Shown piece by piece: positions 9,768-18,051 of a stretch of 64,000 nt of DNA. The notes beneath the pieces are model-generated. The model was not told the DNA's origin. It did not search any database and saw nothing but the letters and a program-made list of their open reading frames with translations. Source of the DNA: Pseudomonas rhizophila (GTDB taxonomy: Bacteria; Pseudomonadota; Gammaproteobacteria; Pseudomonadales; Pseudomonadaceae); the NCBI RefSeq assembly GCF_003033885.1, contig NZ_CP024081.1, forward strand, positions 2,510,128 through 2,574,127, in the 5' to 3' direction. Each line of letters begins with the position of its first letter. The stretch's first letter is position 1. The translations under genes were made by a program, and so were the position numbers.

Positions 9768-10817
9768 TTACATCACGGGGTAATCGATGTAACCCACCGG
9801 GCCTTTCCCATAGAACGTTTCCGGATGCGGCTCGTTCAGCGGTGCGTCAGCTTTCAAGCGCGCCGGTAGGTCCGGGTTGGCAATGAACGGCACACCAAAG
9901 GCAACGGCATCCGCTTTGCCCTCGGCCAGCCAGGCGTTGGCGCTGTCCTTGGTGAAACGTTCGTTGGCAATGTACGGGCCACCGAAAGCTTGCTTGAGCT
10001 GCGGGCCGATGCTGTCTTCGCCTTCCTTTTCACGGGAGCAGATAAAGGCGATGCCACGCTTGCCCAACTCGCGGGCCACATAGCTGAAGGTTTCCAGGCG
10101 GTTCTCGTCGCCCATGTCATGGGAGTCGGCGCGTGGTGCCAGGTGCACGCCAACCCGGCCGGCGCCCCAGACTTCAATGGCAGCGTCGGTCACTTCCAGC
10201 AGCAGGCGGGCACGGTTTTCCAGGGAGCCGCCATAGTTGTCGGTGCGCTGGTTGGTGCTGCTTTGCAGGAACTGGTCGAGCAGGTAGCCGTTGGCGCCAT
10301 GGATTTCCACGCCGTCGAAACCGGCGGCCTTGGCGTTCTCGGCGCCTACGCGGTAAGCCTCAATGATATCGGCGATTTCCTCGGTTTCCAGCGCGCGTGG
10401 CGTCGGGTAGTCGGCCAGCGGACGCACCAGACTTACATGGCCCTTGGGCTGGATGGCGCTGGGCGCCACCGGCAATTCGCCGTTCAGGTAAGACGGATGG
10501 GAGATCCGGCCCACGTGCCACAGTTGCAGGAAAATCTTGCCGCCGGCGCCGTGGATAGCCTTGGTCACGTTGCTCCAGCCGCGCACCTGGTCGTTGGACC
10601 AGATGCCGGGGGTATCGGGGTAGCCCACGCCCATGGGCGTGACAGAGGTGGCTTCGCTGAGGATCAGGCCAGCGGAGGCACGCTGCACGTAGTACTCGGC
10701 CATCAGCGCGTTGGGCACACGGCCGGCGTCGGCACGGCAGCGGGTGAGCGGCGCCATGATGATGCGGTTCTTCAGCTCGATGTCGCCGAGTTTGATTGGA
10801 TCGAAAATAGTCGTCAT
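9768..10817 (-). CDS. xenB: Old yellow enzyme family ene-reductase (XenB/NemA type)
   Basis: FMN-dependent NADPH oxidoreductase reducing activated C=C bonds and nitro esters or nitroaromatics; cytoplasmic. The 349-residue protein matches the XenB/NemA group closely, with MAPLTRCRAD near the N-terminus, the active-site segment EIHGANGYLLDQF and YGGSLENRARL. The ATG at 10817 is chosen over a TTG at 10820. Last of three genes with an ArsR regulator and an MFS transporter (29 bp from the transporter), suggesting an inducible detoxification unit for electrophiles. Substrate is not predictable. Confidence 0.9.
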   Translation of the reverse strand: MTTIFDPIKLGDIELKNRIIMAPLTRCRADAGRVPNALMAEYYVQRASAGLILSEATSVTPMGVGYPDTPGIWSNDQVRGWSNVTKAIHGAGGKIFLQLWHVGRISHPSYLNGELPVAPSAIQPKGHVSLVRPLADYPTPRALETEEIADIIEAYRVGAENAKAAGFDGVEIHGANGYLLDQFLQSSTNQRTDNYGGSLENRARLLLEVTDAAIEVWGAGRVGVHLAPRADSHDMGDENRLETFSYVARELGKRGIAFICSREKEGEDSIGPQLKQAFGGPYIANERFTKDSANAWLAEGKADAVAFGVPFIANPDLPARLKADAPLNEPHPETFYGKGPVGYIDYPVM

Positions 10818-10849
10818 CAATTACAGCCTCGAAAGTTAAGGGTTAAAAG

Positions 10850-12016
10850 TCAGTGAGTGGCAGGGGCCAGGTCGGCATTGCCGCCCTGGCGGAAAGTGAT
10901 CAGGGTGACCAGCAGCGCCAGCACGGCCAGCGCACCGGCGGCCAGGGGCACGCTGGTCAGGCCCAGGCCGTGGTCGATGACACTGCCGCCGACCCAGGCG
11001 CCCAAGGCGTTGCCGATGTTGAAGGCGCCGATGTTCAGGGTGGAAACCAGGTTTGGCGCGTCTTTGCCGAAGGTCACCACGTTGACTTGCAGGGCCGGCA
11101 CGGCGGCGAAGCAGGCGGTGGCCCAGAGGAACAGGGTGATTTCAGTGGGGATCAGCGCGACGCTGGTCCAGCTCAATACGGTGGACACCACAGCCATGGT
11201 GGTGAAAACCCCCATCAACGTGTTCGCCAGGCTCTTGTCCGCCAGCTTGCCGCCGATGATATTGCCCAGAGTCAGGCCCAGGCCGATCAGCACCAGGGTC
11301 CAGGTCACGCCGCGGGGCGATACGCCAGTGACTTCTCCCAGCAGCGGGGCGACGTAAGTGAACAGGGTGAACACCGAGGCGGAGAACAGCGCGGTCATGC
11401 TCAGGGACAGCCACAGGCCTGCGCCCTTGAGGGCGACGAGTTCCGAGCGCATGTCGAGTTTTTCTTCATCGCGCTTGGCCGGCAGAAAGCGGATCAGGCC
11501 GATCAGTGCAATCACGCCGATGACGGTCACGGCCCAGAAGGTCGAGCGCCAGCCGGCTTCCTGACCCAGCGCGGTGCCCAGCGGTACGCCGAGTACGTTG
11601 GCCAGGGTCAGGCCGGTGAACATCAGGGCTACGGCCGAGGCGCGCTTGTTGGGTGCCACCAGGCCGGCGGCCACCACCGAACCGATGCCGAAGAACGCGC
11701 CATGGCACAGGGCGGTGACGACCCTGGCGAACATCAGCACGTTGTAATCACTGGCGATGGCGCAGAGCAGGTTGCCGACGATGAAGATCCCCATCAGCGC
11801 GACCAGGGCGGCCTTGCGCGGCAACCGTGCGGTGGCCAGGGCCATGAACGGTGCCCCGATGGCCACGCCCAGGGCGTAGCCGGTCACCAGCCAGCCGGCG
11901 CCGGGAATCGATACACCCAGGTCGGCCGCCACCTCAGGCAACAGGCCCATGATGACGAACTCGGTGGTGCCGATGGCGAAGGCGCTCAGGGCCAGGATGA
12001 GAAGTGAGAGGGGCAT
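10850..12016 (-). CDS. MFS transporter, AraJ/YdhP-like
   Basis: Twelve-helix major facilitator of 388 residues starting MPLSLLILALSAFAIGTTEFV. That start is characteristic of the DHA1 (AraJ/YdhP, arabinose/drug efflux) group, with GTTEFVIMGLLPEVA and LPRKAALV in the loop 2-3 region. The start at 12016 lies 17 bp after the ArsR-type regulator stop; the longer frame to 12211 would run through that gene. Likely exports a compound sensed by the regulator or a product of the downstream ene-reductase. Substrate unknown. Confidence 0.88.
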   Translation of the reverse strand: MPLSLLILALSAFAIGTTEFVIMGLLPEVAADLGVSIPGAGWLVTGYALGVAIGAPFMALATARLPRKAALVALMGIFIVGNLLCAIASDYNVLMFARVVTALCHGAFFGIGSVVAAGLVAPNKRASAVALMFTGLTLANVLGVPLGTALGQEAGWRSTFWAVTVIGVIALIGLIRFLPAKRDEEKLDMRSELVALKGAGLWLSLSMTALFSASVFTLFTYVAPLLGEVTGVSPRGVTWTLVLIGLGLTLGNIIGGKLADKSLANTLMGVFTTMAVVSTVLSWTSVALIPTEITLFLWATACFAAVPALQVNVVTFGKDAPNLVSTLNIGAFNIGNALGAWVGGSVIDHGLGLTSVPLAAGALAVLALLVTLITFRQGGNADLAPATH

Positions 12017-12033
12017 GGTGGATCCTTGTCGGG

Positions 12034-12336
12034 TCAGAGCTCTTGGCTCATTTGCTTGAGGAACTGCTGGATCACGTCCTCGTTGCGTTTGAAGAAATGC
12101 CATTGACCGACCTTCTGGCTGGTGATCAGCCCCGCCCGTTGCAACACCGCCAGATGGGCGGACACCGTGGACTGCGACAGGCCGCAACGCTGGTCGATCT
12201 GCCCGGCGCAAATGCCGAATTCGTGGTTGTGCAACTGTTCGGGGAACTGGACCTTGGGGTCTTTGAGCCAGTTGAGGATGTCTCGCCGTACTGGGTGTGC
12301 CAGGGCTTTTATTATTTCGTCGAGGTCGAGGGGCAT
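12034..12336 (-). CDS. ArsR/SmtB-type winged-helix regulator
   Basis: A 100-residue helix-turn-helix protein with the ArsR layout: ALAHPVRRDILNWL at the N-terminus, recognition helix in CGLSQSTVSAHLAVLQRAGL and a beta-wing. It lacks the CxC metal motif of ArsR/SmtB sensors; the only cysteines are in GICAGQ and RCGLS. The inducer may therefore be an electrophile acting on cysteine rather than a metal (inference). First gene of the operon with the MFS transporter and ene-reductase; it probably represses them through the palindromes just upstream. Confidence 0.88.
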   Translation of the reverse strand: MPLDLDEIIKALAHPVRRDILNWLKDPKVQFPEQLHNHEFGICAGQIDQRCGLSQSTVSAHLAVLQRAGLITSQKVGQWHFFKRNEDVIQQFLKQMSQEL

Positions 12337-12359
12337 GGTTGGCTGCTCGGAATGAGTAA

Positions 12360-12463
12360 AACGCTATATCGCGATGGGGCGAACTTTAAATCGTTATTTC
12401 GCGATACACCAATATGGATTTGATCTGAAAACCGAATAAATCGTTATATCGGGTTATAACGAT
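12360..12463. promoter_or_regulatory. Three related palindromes, likely operators of the ArsR-type regulator
   Basis: Upstream of the regulator are CGCTATATCGCGAT (about 12362-12375), ATCGTTATTTCGCGATA (about 12392-12408) and the perfect inverted repeat ATCGTTATA-TCGGGT-TATAACGAT (12440-12463). All share the ATCG/CGAT half-site. They cover the region between the divergent regulator and acpH genes, so they fit autoregulation. Confidence 0.65.
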
Positions 12464-12492
12464 ATTGGCGCGGCGGTGCTAAGCTTCGCGCC

Positions 12493-13077
12493 TTGAACTA
12501 TCTCGCACACCTGCACCTCGGCGGCCCCGGCCGGGAACGACTGCTCGGCAGCCTCTACGGCGACTTCGTCAAAGGGCCGTTGCAAGGGCTGTACGATCCG
12601 CAGATCGAAGCGGCGATTGCCCTGCATCGACGCATCGACATGTACACCGACCGCCACCCCGTGGTGGATATCGCTTTGTCGCGCTTTTCCACCGTACGGC
12701 GGCGCTATGCCGGAATTGTGCTCGACGTGTTTTTTGATCATTGCCTGGCCCGGGACTGGGCGCTGTATGGCGAAGGGCCGTTGATGGACTTCACCTCCCA
12801 GGTCTACCGAGTGCTCGCCGCCGAGCCGCAGTTGCCTGGGCGTCTGGCGCAAATCGCGCCTTACATGGCGGCGGATGACTGGCTGGGGTCTTATCGAGAA
12901 TTCGATGTGCTTGGGCAAGTATTGCGGGGGATTTCCCGACGCCTGTCCCGGCCGGAGGAACTGGCCGGGGCCATGGAAGAATTGATCAGGCTCTATGAAC
13001 CGTTGAGCGAAGACTTTCAGCTGTTCTACCCGCAGTTGCAGGATTTTGCGTTGAGCCAGACAACACGGCAGGGGTGA
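12493..13077 (+). CDS. acpH: Acyl carrier protein phosphodiesterase (AcpH)
   Basis: Removes the 4'-phosphopantetheine arm from holo-ACP (ACP hydrolyase, DUF479). The 194-residue protein begins MNYLAHLHLG as in the family and keeps the metal-binding His/Asp pattern: HRRIDMYTDRHP and DVFFDHCLARDW. The start codon is TTG at 12493; no upstream ATG gives the conserved start, and the ribosome-binding site is weak, so expression is probably low. Monocistronic, followed by a REP doublet. Confidence 0.9.
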   Translation: MNYLAHLHLGGPGRERLLGSLYGDFVKGPLQGLYDPQIEAAIALHRRIDMYTDRHPVVDIALSRFSTVRRRYAGIVLDVFFDHCLARDWALYGEGPLMDFTSQVYRVLAAEPQLPGRLAQIAPYMAADDWLGSYREFDVLGQVLRGISRRLSRPEELAGAMEELIRLYEPLSEDFQLFYPQLQDFALSQTTRQG

Positions 13078-13113
13078 TGTTGGAGCCGGTTCTTGCCGTC
13101 ACTGAAGTTCAAA

Positions 13114-13199
13114 TGTGTGAGCGAGCCTGCTCGCGATGAAGGCCTGGCAGTCAAGAACCAACTGACTGACCGCTATCGCGAGCAGGCTCGCTCCCACAA
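13114..13199. repeat. REP doublet (inverted pair)
   Basis: Two REP cores in opposite orientation around a 30-base spacer, in the convergent gap between acpH and olsA. Confidence 0.85.
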
Positions 13200-13222
13200 G
13201 GGCTCTGCATAGGGCCGCCGGA

Positions 13223-14014
13223 TCAGGCCGCGATCGCAGGCCGCATCGGCACTTGCTGCTTTTGTGGGATTTCGCCAAACAATTCCTTGTGCACCGCCTG
13301 TTGCGCCTGAAAGGCCAGGGCAGCCCGCTCCTGGCCGTGGCAGGCAATCGGTTCCAGCAGATGGATGTGCACCTCGCCCCGGTCATTGGCGAACAGGCGC
13401 ATCAGGTGCGACAGCAAATCATCATCGCCAACGAACGGCGCCAGCGAGTCCGGTTCACCGTTGCGCAGGTAGCGGATCGCCACCGGTTGCAGCGCCACGT
13501 CCGCATCGATGGCCGCCGACAATAAACGACCGTGGAAAGTGCGCAGGGAGCGGCCATCGGTGGTGGTGCCTTCGGGAAACATCAGCAGCGGATGGGCCTG
13601 TTCCAGGTGTCGGCTCATTTGCTTGCGGATCAACTGGCTGTCGCCCGAGCCGCGCCGGATAAACAGGCTGCCAGCCTTGGCCGCCAACCATCCGGCCACT
13701 GGCCAGGTGCGTACTTCGGCCTTGGACAGGAAGGACATTGGCGTGAGCATGCCCAGCAGCGGGATATCGGTCCAGGACACATGGTTGCTGACCCACAGCA
13801 TGGGCTGTTGCGGCATTTGCCCGTGCACCGTCACGCAGAAGGGCAGGGCATTGCTCAGGCGCGCCATGAAAAAACGCGACCAGCGCTGGCGGCGCACCAT
13901 GGAGTTGGCCACACCCAACCGTTCGAACAGCCCGAATACGCTGGCCATGCTCAGCCCCAGCGTCACCACCAGCAACACTCGCGCGATTCGCGCGTACACC
14001 CGCAACCGACTCAT
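13223..14014 (-). CDS. olsA: Lyso-ornithine lipid acyltransferase OlsA (PlsC-like)
   Basis: Membrane-bound acyltransferase that O-acylates lyso-ornithine lipid, giving the phosphorus-free ornithine lipid; some members also work on lyso-phosphatidic acid. The 263-residue protein has an N-terminal membrane helix, the catalytic HX4D motif (His78...Asp83 in NHVSWTD) and the FPEGTTTDG motif near residue 147. The ATG at 14014 shares a base with the olsB stop (TGATG), so the pair is translationally coupled; a GTG one codon earlier is possible. The OlsA name rests on this coupling. Confidence 0.88.
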   Translation of the reverse strand: MSRLRVYARIARVLLVVTLGLSMASVFGLFERLGVANSMVRRQRWSRFFMARLSNALPFCVTVHGQMPQQPMLWVSNHVSWTDIPLLGMLTPMSFLSKAEVRTWPVAGWLAAKAGSLFIRRGSGDSQLIRKQMSRHLEQAHPLLMFPEGTTTDGRSLRTFHGRLLSAAIDADVALQPVAIRYLRNGEPDSLAPFVGDDDLLSHLMRLFANDRGEVHIHLLEPIACHGQERAALAFQAQQAVHKELFGEIPQKQQVPMRPAIAA

Positions 14015-14769
14015 CACACCGCTGCCTTGAAGTGGCGGGCGTAGCGTGGGCAGAGTTCGTCACGCTTGAGCAGGATAAACACGTCGGCCACCTGGAAATC
14101 CTCATCCCAGCACGGCTCACCGCAAATCTTCGCGCCCAGGCGCATGTAAGCCTTGAGCAGAGGTGGCATTTCGGCGATGACGTTGGACGGTACGTCCAGG
14201 GCCGGCAACGGTTTTTTCGGCACCGCCCGCAGGTGTTCGGTGCACAGATAACGTTCGCGCAGACGCTGCATGATCGCTTGGGCCTGGACGCCGCCGTCCT
14301 GCATTGGAATGCTCGCGCATCCCATCAGGTAGCTGTAGCCGCCTTCGTTCAGCACCTCGGCCAGTTCGCCCCACAGTACCGCGATGGTGCCGCCGTTGCG
14401 GTAGGCCGGATCGACGCAGGTGCGGCCGATTTCCAGGATCGGGCCCTTGAGATGGACCAGGCCGTGAAGGTTGAATTCTTCTTCGCTGTAGAATCGGCCC
14501 AGGCTGCTGGCAGCGTGGTGATCGAGCAGGCGTGTCGTCGCCACGAGTCGGCCGGTATTCAGGTCGCGTACGCCGATGTGGGCGCAGTGAACATCATAGT
14601 CATCCATGTCCAGACCCATTTCCGCGCCTTTGAGCTTGGCGTTGAATTCGCCGCTGAAGACGTTGAAGCGCAGGGCCTGGGCTTCTTGCAAAGCCTTGGC
14701 GCCAATCAGGCGTTCGGCTTGCAGGCGGCGTTCATTGCCAGTGTCGCTGATGCGGGCGATCTGAGTCAT
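14014..14769 (-). CDS. olsB: Ornithine N-alpha-acyltransferase OlsB
   Basis: Transfers a 3-hydroxyacyl group from ACP to the alpha-amine of ornithine, the first step of ornithine lipid synthesis. The 251-residue protein has the GNAT-like acyltransferase fold, with VYSGEF-type core (here [16 protein letters not shown]), the [10 protein letters not shown] strand and [15 protein letters not shown] acyl-donor region. Pseudomonads use this route under phosphate limitation in particular; I see no clear PHO box in the 145-base gap upstream. First gene of olsBA, divergent from the next gene. Confidence 0.92.
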   Translation of the reverse strand: MTQIARISDTGNERRLQAERLIGAKALQEAQALRFNVFSGEFNAKLKGAEMGLDMDDYDVHCAHIGVRDLNTGRLVATTRLLDHHAASSLGRFYSEEEFNLHGLVHLKGPILEIGRTCVDPAYRNGGTIAVLWGELAEVLNEGGYSYLMGCASIPMQDGGVQAQAIMQRLRERYLCTEHLRAVPKKPLPALDVPSNVIAEMPPLLKAYMRLGAKICGEPCWDEDFQVADVFILLKRDELCPRYARHFKAAV

Positions 14770-14914
14770 AGCGAATCTCCGTGCGGGCTGTTCAGTTGCA
14801 GCCGATCGACTTTCTTTATGCAGCCATGTTGTGCAAAGTCAGGCTATGTAGCCCCGGTGTCATCGCCATGAAGCTTTGGTGATGCTTATATGACAGCCCA
14901 TTGAGGAGCCTCCC

Positions 14915-15787
14915 ATGCCCTGGCAAAACCTGATCGAACGCGGCGAACGGTTGCCCGCCCATCCGGACCTGGCTGAGGGTTATGCGGCCTTGCTGCAACG
15001 CCTGGGGCCGGTTACGCCGTTCGAACTGGCCGTCATGGGGGCGCGATTGATGGCAACGCCGGGGTTGGCTTTTCTGGTGGGGTATCAGGCGGCGCTGCGG
15101 GTGCTTTGGCCGAGCGCGCCCCAGAGCCTGGGCGCCTTGTGCGCCACGGAGCAGCGCAGCCTGCGCCCGGCGGACATGCAGACTCGCATCACCGACCTGC
15201 GATTGAACGGGCGCAAGGATTTCGTTACTGCGGGCGATGCGGCCGAGTGGCTGCTGATTGCCGCCCGCAGCGAAGCAGCCGGCGAGCCGCCGCGGTTGAA
15301 TCTTGCGGTGGTTTATCCCGGAGAGCCGGGGGTGACCCTGGAAAAACTCCCGGCTATCGCCCTGATGCCAGACATCAGCCATGGCCGGGTGCTGTTGGAC
15401 GGCGCGCTGTGCGAGTTGTTGGCCGGGGACGGTTGGGACGCCTACGTCAAACCGTTCCGCACCTTGGAAGACCTTTATGTGCTCAGTGCCATGGCCGCCT
15501 GGCTGTATGGCGTGGGACAGGAGTGCGCTTGGCCCCAAGCCCTGCAGCTGCGTCTGCTGGGATTGCTGGCCGGTTGCGCTGAAGTGAGTCGTCACAACCC
15601 GTCCAGCGCGGCCGGGCATGTGCTGCTGGGTGGGTTGTTCGCTCAGTTCAGCGGGCTCGATGAAGAACTGAACGACGCCCTGGCCGCCGGCCCGGCGTTG
15701 TGGCGCGAGATGTGGACGCGAGATAAAGCCGTGATGGACATGGCGGCGGGTGCGCGGGCCAAGCGGTTGGCCAAGGCGTTGGGATAA
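14915..15787 (+). CDS. Acyl-CoA dehydrogenase-like protein, short form
   Basis: At 290 residues it is far shorter than acyl-CoA dehydrogenases (about 380). Residues about 90-115 (ITDLRLNGRKDFVTAGDAAEWLL) look like the middle beta domain of that family (LNG-K-F-T-G--A-WLL), and a helical C-terminal half follows. The catalytic Glu and FAD-binding motifs are not evident, so activity is uncertain. The start has GAGG seven bases upstream. Divergent from olsB. Conserved role unknown to me; a link to ornithine-lipid acyl chains would be guesswork. Confidence 0.65.
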   Translation: MPWQNLIERGERLPAHPDLAEGYAALLQRLGPVTPFELAVMGARLMATPGLAFLVGYQAALRVLWPSAPQSLGALCATEQRSLRPADMQTRITDLRLNGRKDFVTAGDAAEWLLIAARSEAAGEPPRLNLAVVYPGEPGVTLEKLPAIALMPDISHGRVLLDGALCELLAGDGWDAYVKPFRTLEDLYVLSAMAAWLYGVGQECAWPQALQLRLLGLLAGCAEVSRHNPSSAAGHVLLGGLFAQFSGLDEELNDALAAGPALWREMWTRDKAVMDMAAGARAKRLAKALG

Positions 15788-15792
15788 CCCTT

Positions 15793-15882
15793 TGTGGGAG
15801 CGAGCCTGCTCGCGATAGCGGAGTGTCAGTTGACATCAATGCTGCTGAGCCAGCGCTATCGCGAGCAGGCTCGCTCCCACAG
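15793..15882. repeat. REP doublet (inverted pair)
   Basis: Begins 6 bases after the stop of the preceding gene; two near-perfect REP cores in opposite orientation. Confidence 0.88.
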
Positions 15883-15956
15883 GGAAATGCCACTCATACC
15901 CAAATTGTCATCAAGTCTGAATAGGCTCCGAAGGTTCAATCCTGCGAGCCCCGAGC

Positions 15957-17051
15957 ATGTCCAAAGGCTGGTTCCTGATCCCGTTGCTATTGCTCAACCT
16001 GTACGCCCAGGCTGAAGACTGGCCCGGTGAGCAATGGCCAAGTGGCCCGACCCCCACCGGGCTGGCCATCGAAGCCCTGGAGCAATACGCCTTCCCACCC
16101 CGCGACGATGCCTCTCGCCAGGGCATCCGTACCGATGCGCTGCTGGTGATCCTGGACGGGCGGCTGGTCTACGAGCGTTATGCCGGGCCCACCCGTGCCG
16201 ACACTGCGCACCTGACCTGGTCGATCAGCAAAAGCCTGATGGCGACGGTGTTTGGCGTGGCCTATGGGCAAAAGCTGTTCAGTCTGCAGGATCCTGCCGC
16301 CAGGTATTACCCGGCGTTGAGCAAGCATCCGGACATGACCTTGGCCGATCTGTTCCATTGGGCCTCGGGGCTGGATTGGCAGGAAGATTACGAATACGCA
16401 CCGCTCAAGTCCTCGGTGGTGGCGATGCTTTATACCCGTGGGCGTCATGACATGGCGGCGTTCACTGCGCAGCATGAACGCGACAGTCCGCCGGGGCAGG
16501 TGTTTCGTTACTCCAGTGGTGACAGCAACCTGCTGGCCGCGGCATTGAAAAATATCGTTGGCCCGGCGCGGTATGCCGATTATCCCTGGACGGCCCTGTT
16601 CGAGCCGCTGGGTATCCGCCACGCCACCTGGGAAACCGACGCCGCCGGCACGTTTGTCGGGTCCTCCTACGCCTACCTTACGGCGCGGGACCTGGCGCGT
16701 GTGGGGCTGTTGATGCAACGCGAGGGACGCTGGGGCGAGCGGCAACTGATCCCGCAAGCCTGGGTGGCGTTCAATCGCGAACCCTTCGCCCGCTTCCGGG
16801 CCGGCCAGGATGAAGCGGTGCCCGGTGGGCATTGGTGGCTCAACCGCGCGGCCGACCCGGCCATCCACCCGTGGCCCGATGCACCGCCGGATACGTTTGC
16901 CGCGCTGGGCCATTGGGGGCAGGCGCTGTACGTGATCCCCAGCGCCCGGTTGGTGATCGTGCGCTACGCTGATGACCGCGACGGCAGCTACCGCCACAAT
17001 GAGTTGCTCAAGCGAGCCATGGCGGCGTTCGCCGGGACGGTGCAGCCATGA
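15957..17051 (+). CDS. Serine hydrolase, class C beta-lactamase fold
   Basis: A 364-residue exported protein (signal peptide ending LYAQAEDW) of the beta-lactamase-related serine hydrolase family. The nucleophile motif SxxK is SISK (Ser89-Lys92), the second motif is Tyr185-Ser-Ser in RYSSGD, and the third (KTG in penicillin-binding proteins) is replaced by HWGQ. The family includes esterases, D-aminopeptidases and 6-aminohexanoate-dimer hydrolases; the HWG variant points to an esterase or amidase, not a lactamase. It overlaps the next small gene by 4 bp (ATGA). Confidence 0.85.
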   Translation: MSKGWFLIPLLLLNLYAQAEDWPGEQWPSGPTPTGLAIEALEQYAFPPRDDASRQGIRTDALLVILDGRLVYERYAGPTRADTAHLTWSISKSLMATVFGVAYGQKLFSLQDPAARYYPALSKHPDMTLADLFHWASGLDWQEDYEYAPLKSSVVAMLYTRGRHDMAAFTAQHERDSPPGQVFRYSSGDSNLLAAALKNIVGPARYADYPWTALFEPLGIRHATWETDAAGTFVGSSYAYLTARDLARVGLLMQREGRWGERQLIPQAWVAFNREPFARFRAGQDEAVPGGHWWLNRAADPAIHPWPDAPPDTFAALGHWGQALYVIPSARLVIVRYADDRDGSYRHNELLKRAMAAFAGTVQP

Positions 17052-17359
17052 GACGCAGACCGCTGCTCACGCTGATGTCGTTACTTGTTGTGGCCCTGCT
17101 CGGCTGGATCTGGCTCGAGCGGGTGGCGCTGCGGGCCTTCCCCGACATCATCAGCGCCTACACCGCCAAGGAATATTGCTCGTGTCGCTACGTGATGGAG
17201 CAACCGGCTGACTATTGCCGTGGCTATGTAAAGCAGTCGGTGCCCATCAGCGATTTTCTCGAAACGCCTGAAGCGAAACGCATCACCGTCGCCGGGCTGG
17301 GGCGAAGCAATAGCGCACGATGGCTGGGGGAGCGGCAGGGCTGTCGGTTGGAGCCGTGA
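17048..17359 (+). CDS. Small membrane-anchored Cys-rich protein, unknown
   Basis: 103 residues: an N-terminal transmembrane anchor (about 8-25), then a periplasmic part with four Cys residues (CSC, YC and a C-terminal GC) likely paired in disulfides. The ATG overlaps the stop of the serine hydrolase gene, so both are expressed together and the protein may assist that enzyme. I know of no assigned function. Confidence 0.75.
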   Translation: MRRRPLLTLMSLLVVALLGWIWLERVALRAFPDIISAYTAKEYCSCRYVMEQPADYCRGYVKQSVPISDFLETPEAKRITVAGLGRSNSARWLGERQGCRLEP

Positions 17360-17459
17360 CCGGACCTGTGTATTCCCATAGAGGATTGAAACAGAAGGTT
17401 TGCAAGTGCCCTCGGCCCGGTTAAGGTTCGCCACAGGTTTATCTGCCCTCCGAGTGTGT

Positions 17460-18050
17460 ATGTTCAAGCGGTCTTTTTCTCACGCTGTCGCGACCTTGCT
17501 GCTGGCCTGCGCCGCGCTGCCGGTCCAAGCCAATTGGTATCTGGACGGCGAATCGTCGCGGCTGTCGTTTATCAGCAGCAAAAATGGCAACGTTTCCGAG
17601 GTCCAGCGTTTCCTGGTGCTTCATGGTCAGGTCCAGCCCAAGGGGATGGTCCGGCTGGAAGTGGAGCTGGAGTCGGTCAACAGTGGCATTCCCCTGCGTG
17701 ACGAGCGCATGCGCGCCGAGTTGTTCGAGATCAAGCAATTTGCCGACGCCGCCATTACCGCGCAGCTCGACCTGTTACCGATCCAGGACCTGGCCAACGG
17801 CGCTCAACTGGAACTGCGCTTGCCGCTGACCGTTGACCTGCACGGCAAGCAACATGTGTATCAGGCCGAACTGCTGGCAACGCGCCTGGATGAACGACGG
17901 TTCCAGGTCGTGACCCTGGAGCCGGTGGTGCTCAATGCGGCGGATTTCGATCTGGCGCCGGGATTGGAGAAGTTGCGCAAACAGGCCGGGCTGTCGGCCA
18001 TCAGCCTCGCAGTGCCGGTGAATGCGGTGCTGATTTTCACGGCGCGCTGA
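17460..18050 (+). CDS. YceI family periplasmic protein
   Basis: A 196-residue lipocalin-like YceI protein, a family that binds isoprenoid-type lipids in the periplasm. The start at 17460 places a signal peptide ending PVQAN; the frame from 17400 adds residues that spoil it. Family marks are the N-terminal WYLDGESSRLSFISSKNG and the central SVNSGIPLRDERM. The gene ends one base before the cardiolipin synthase start, so the two form an operon, consistent with envelope lipid roles. Confidence 0.87.
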   Translation: MFKRSFSHAVATLLLACAALPVQANWYLDGESSRLSFISSKNGNVSEVQRFLVLHGQVQPKGMVRLEVELESVNSGIPLRDERMRAELFEIKQFADAAITAQLDLLPIQDLANGAQLELRLPLTVDLHGKQHVYQAELLATRLDERRFQVVTLEPVVLNAADFDLAPGLEKLRKQAGLSAISLAVPVNAVLIFTAR

Positions 18051-18051
18051 C

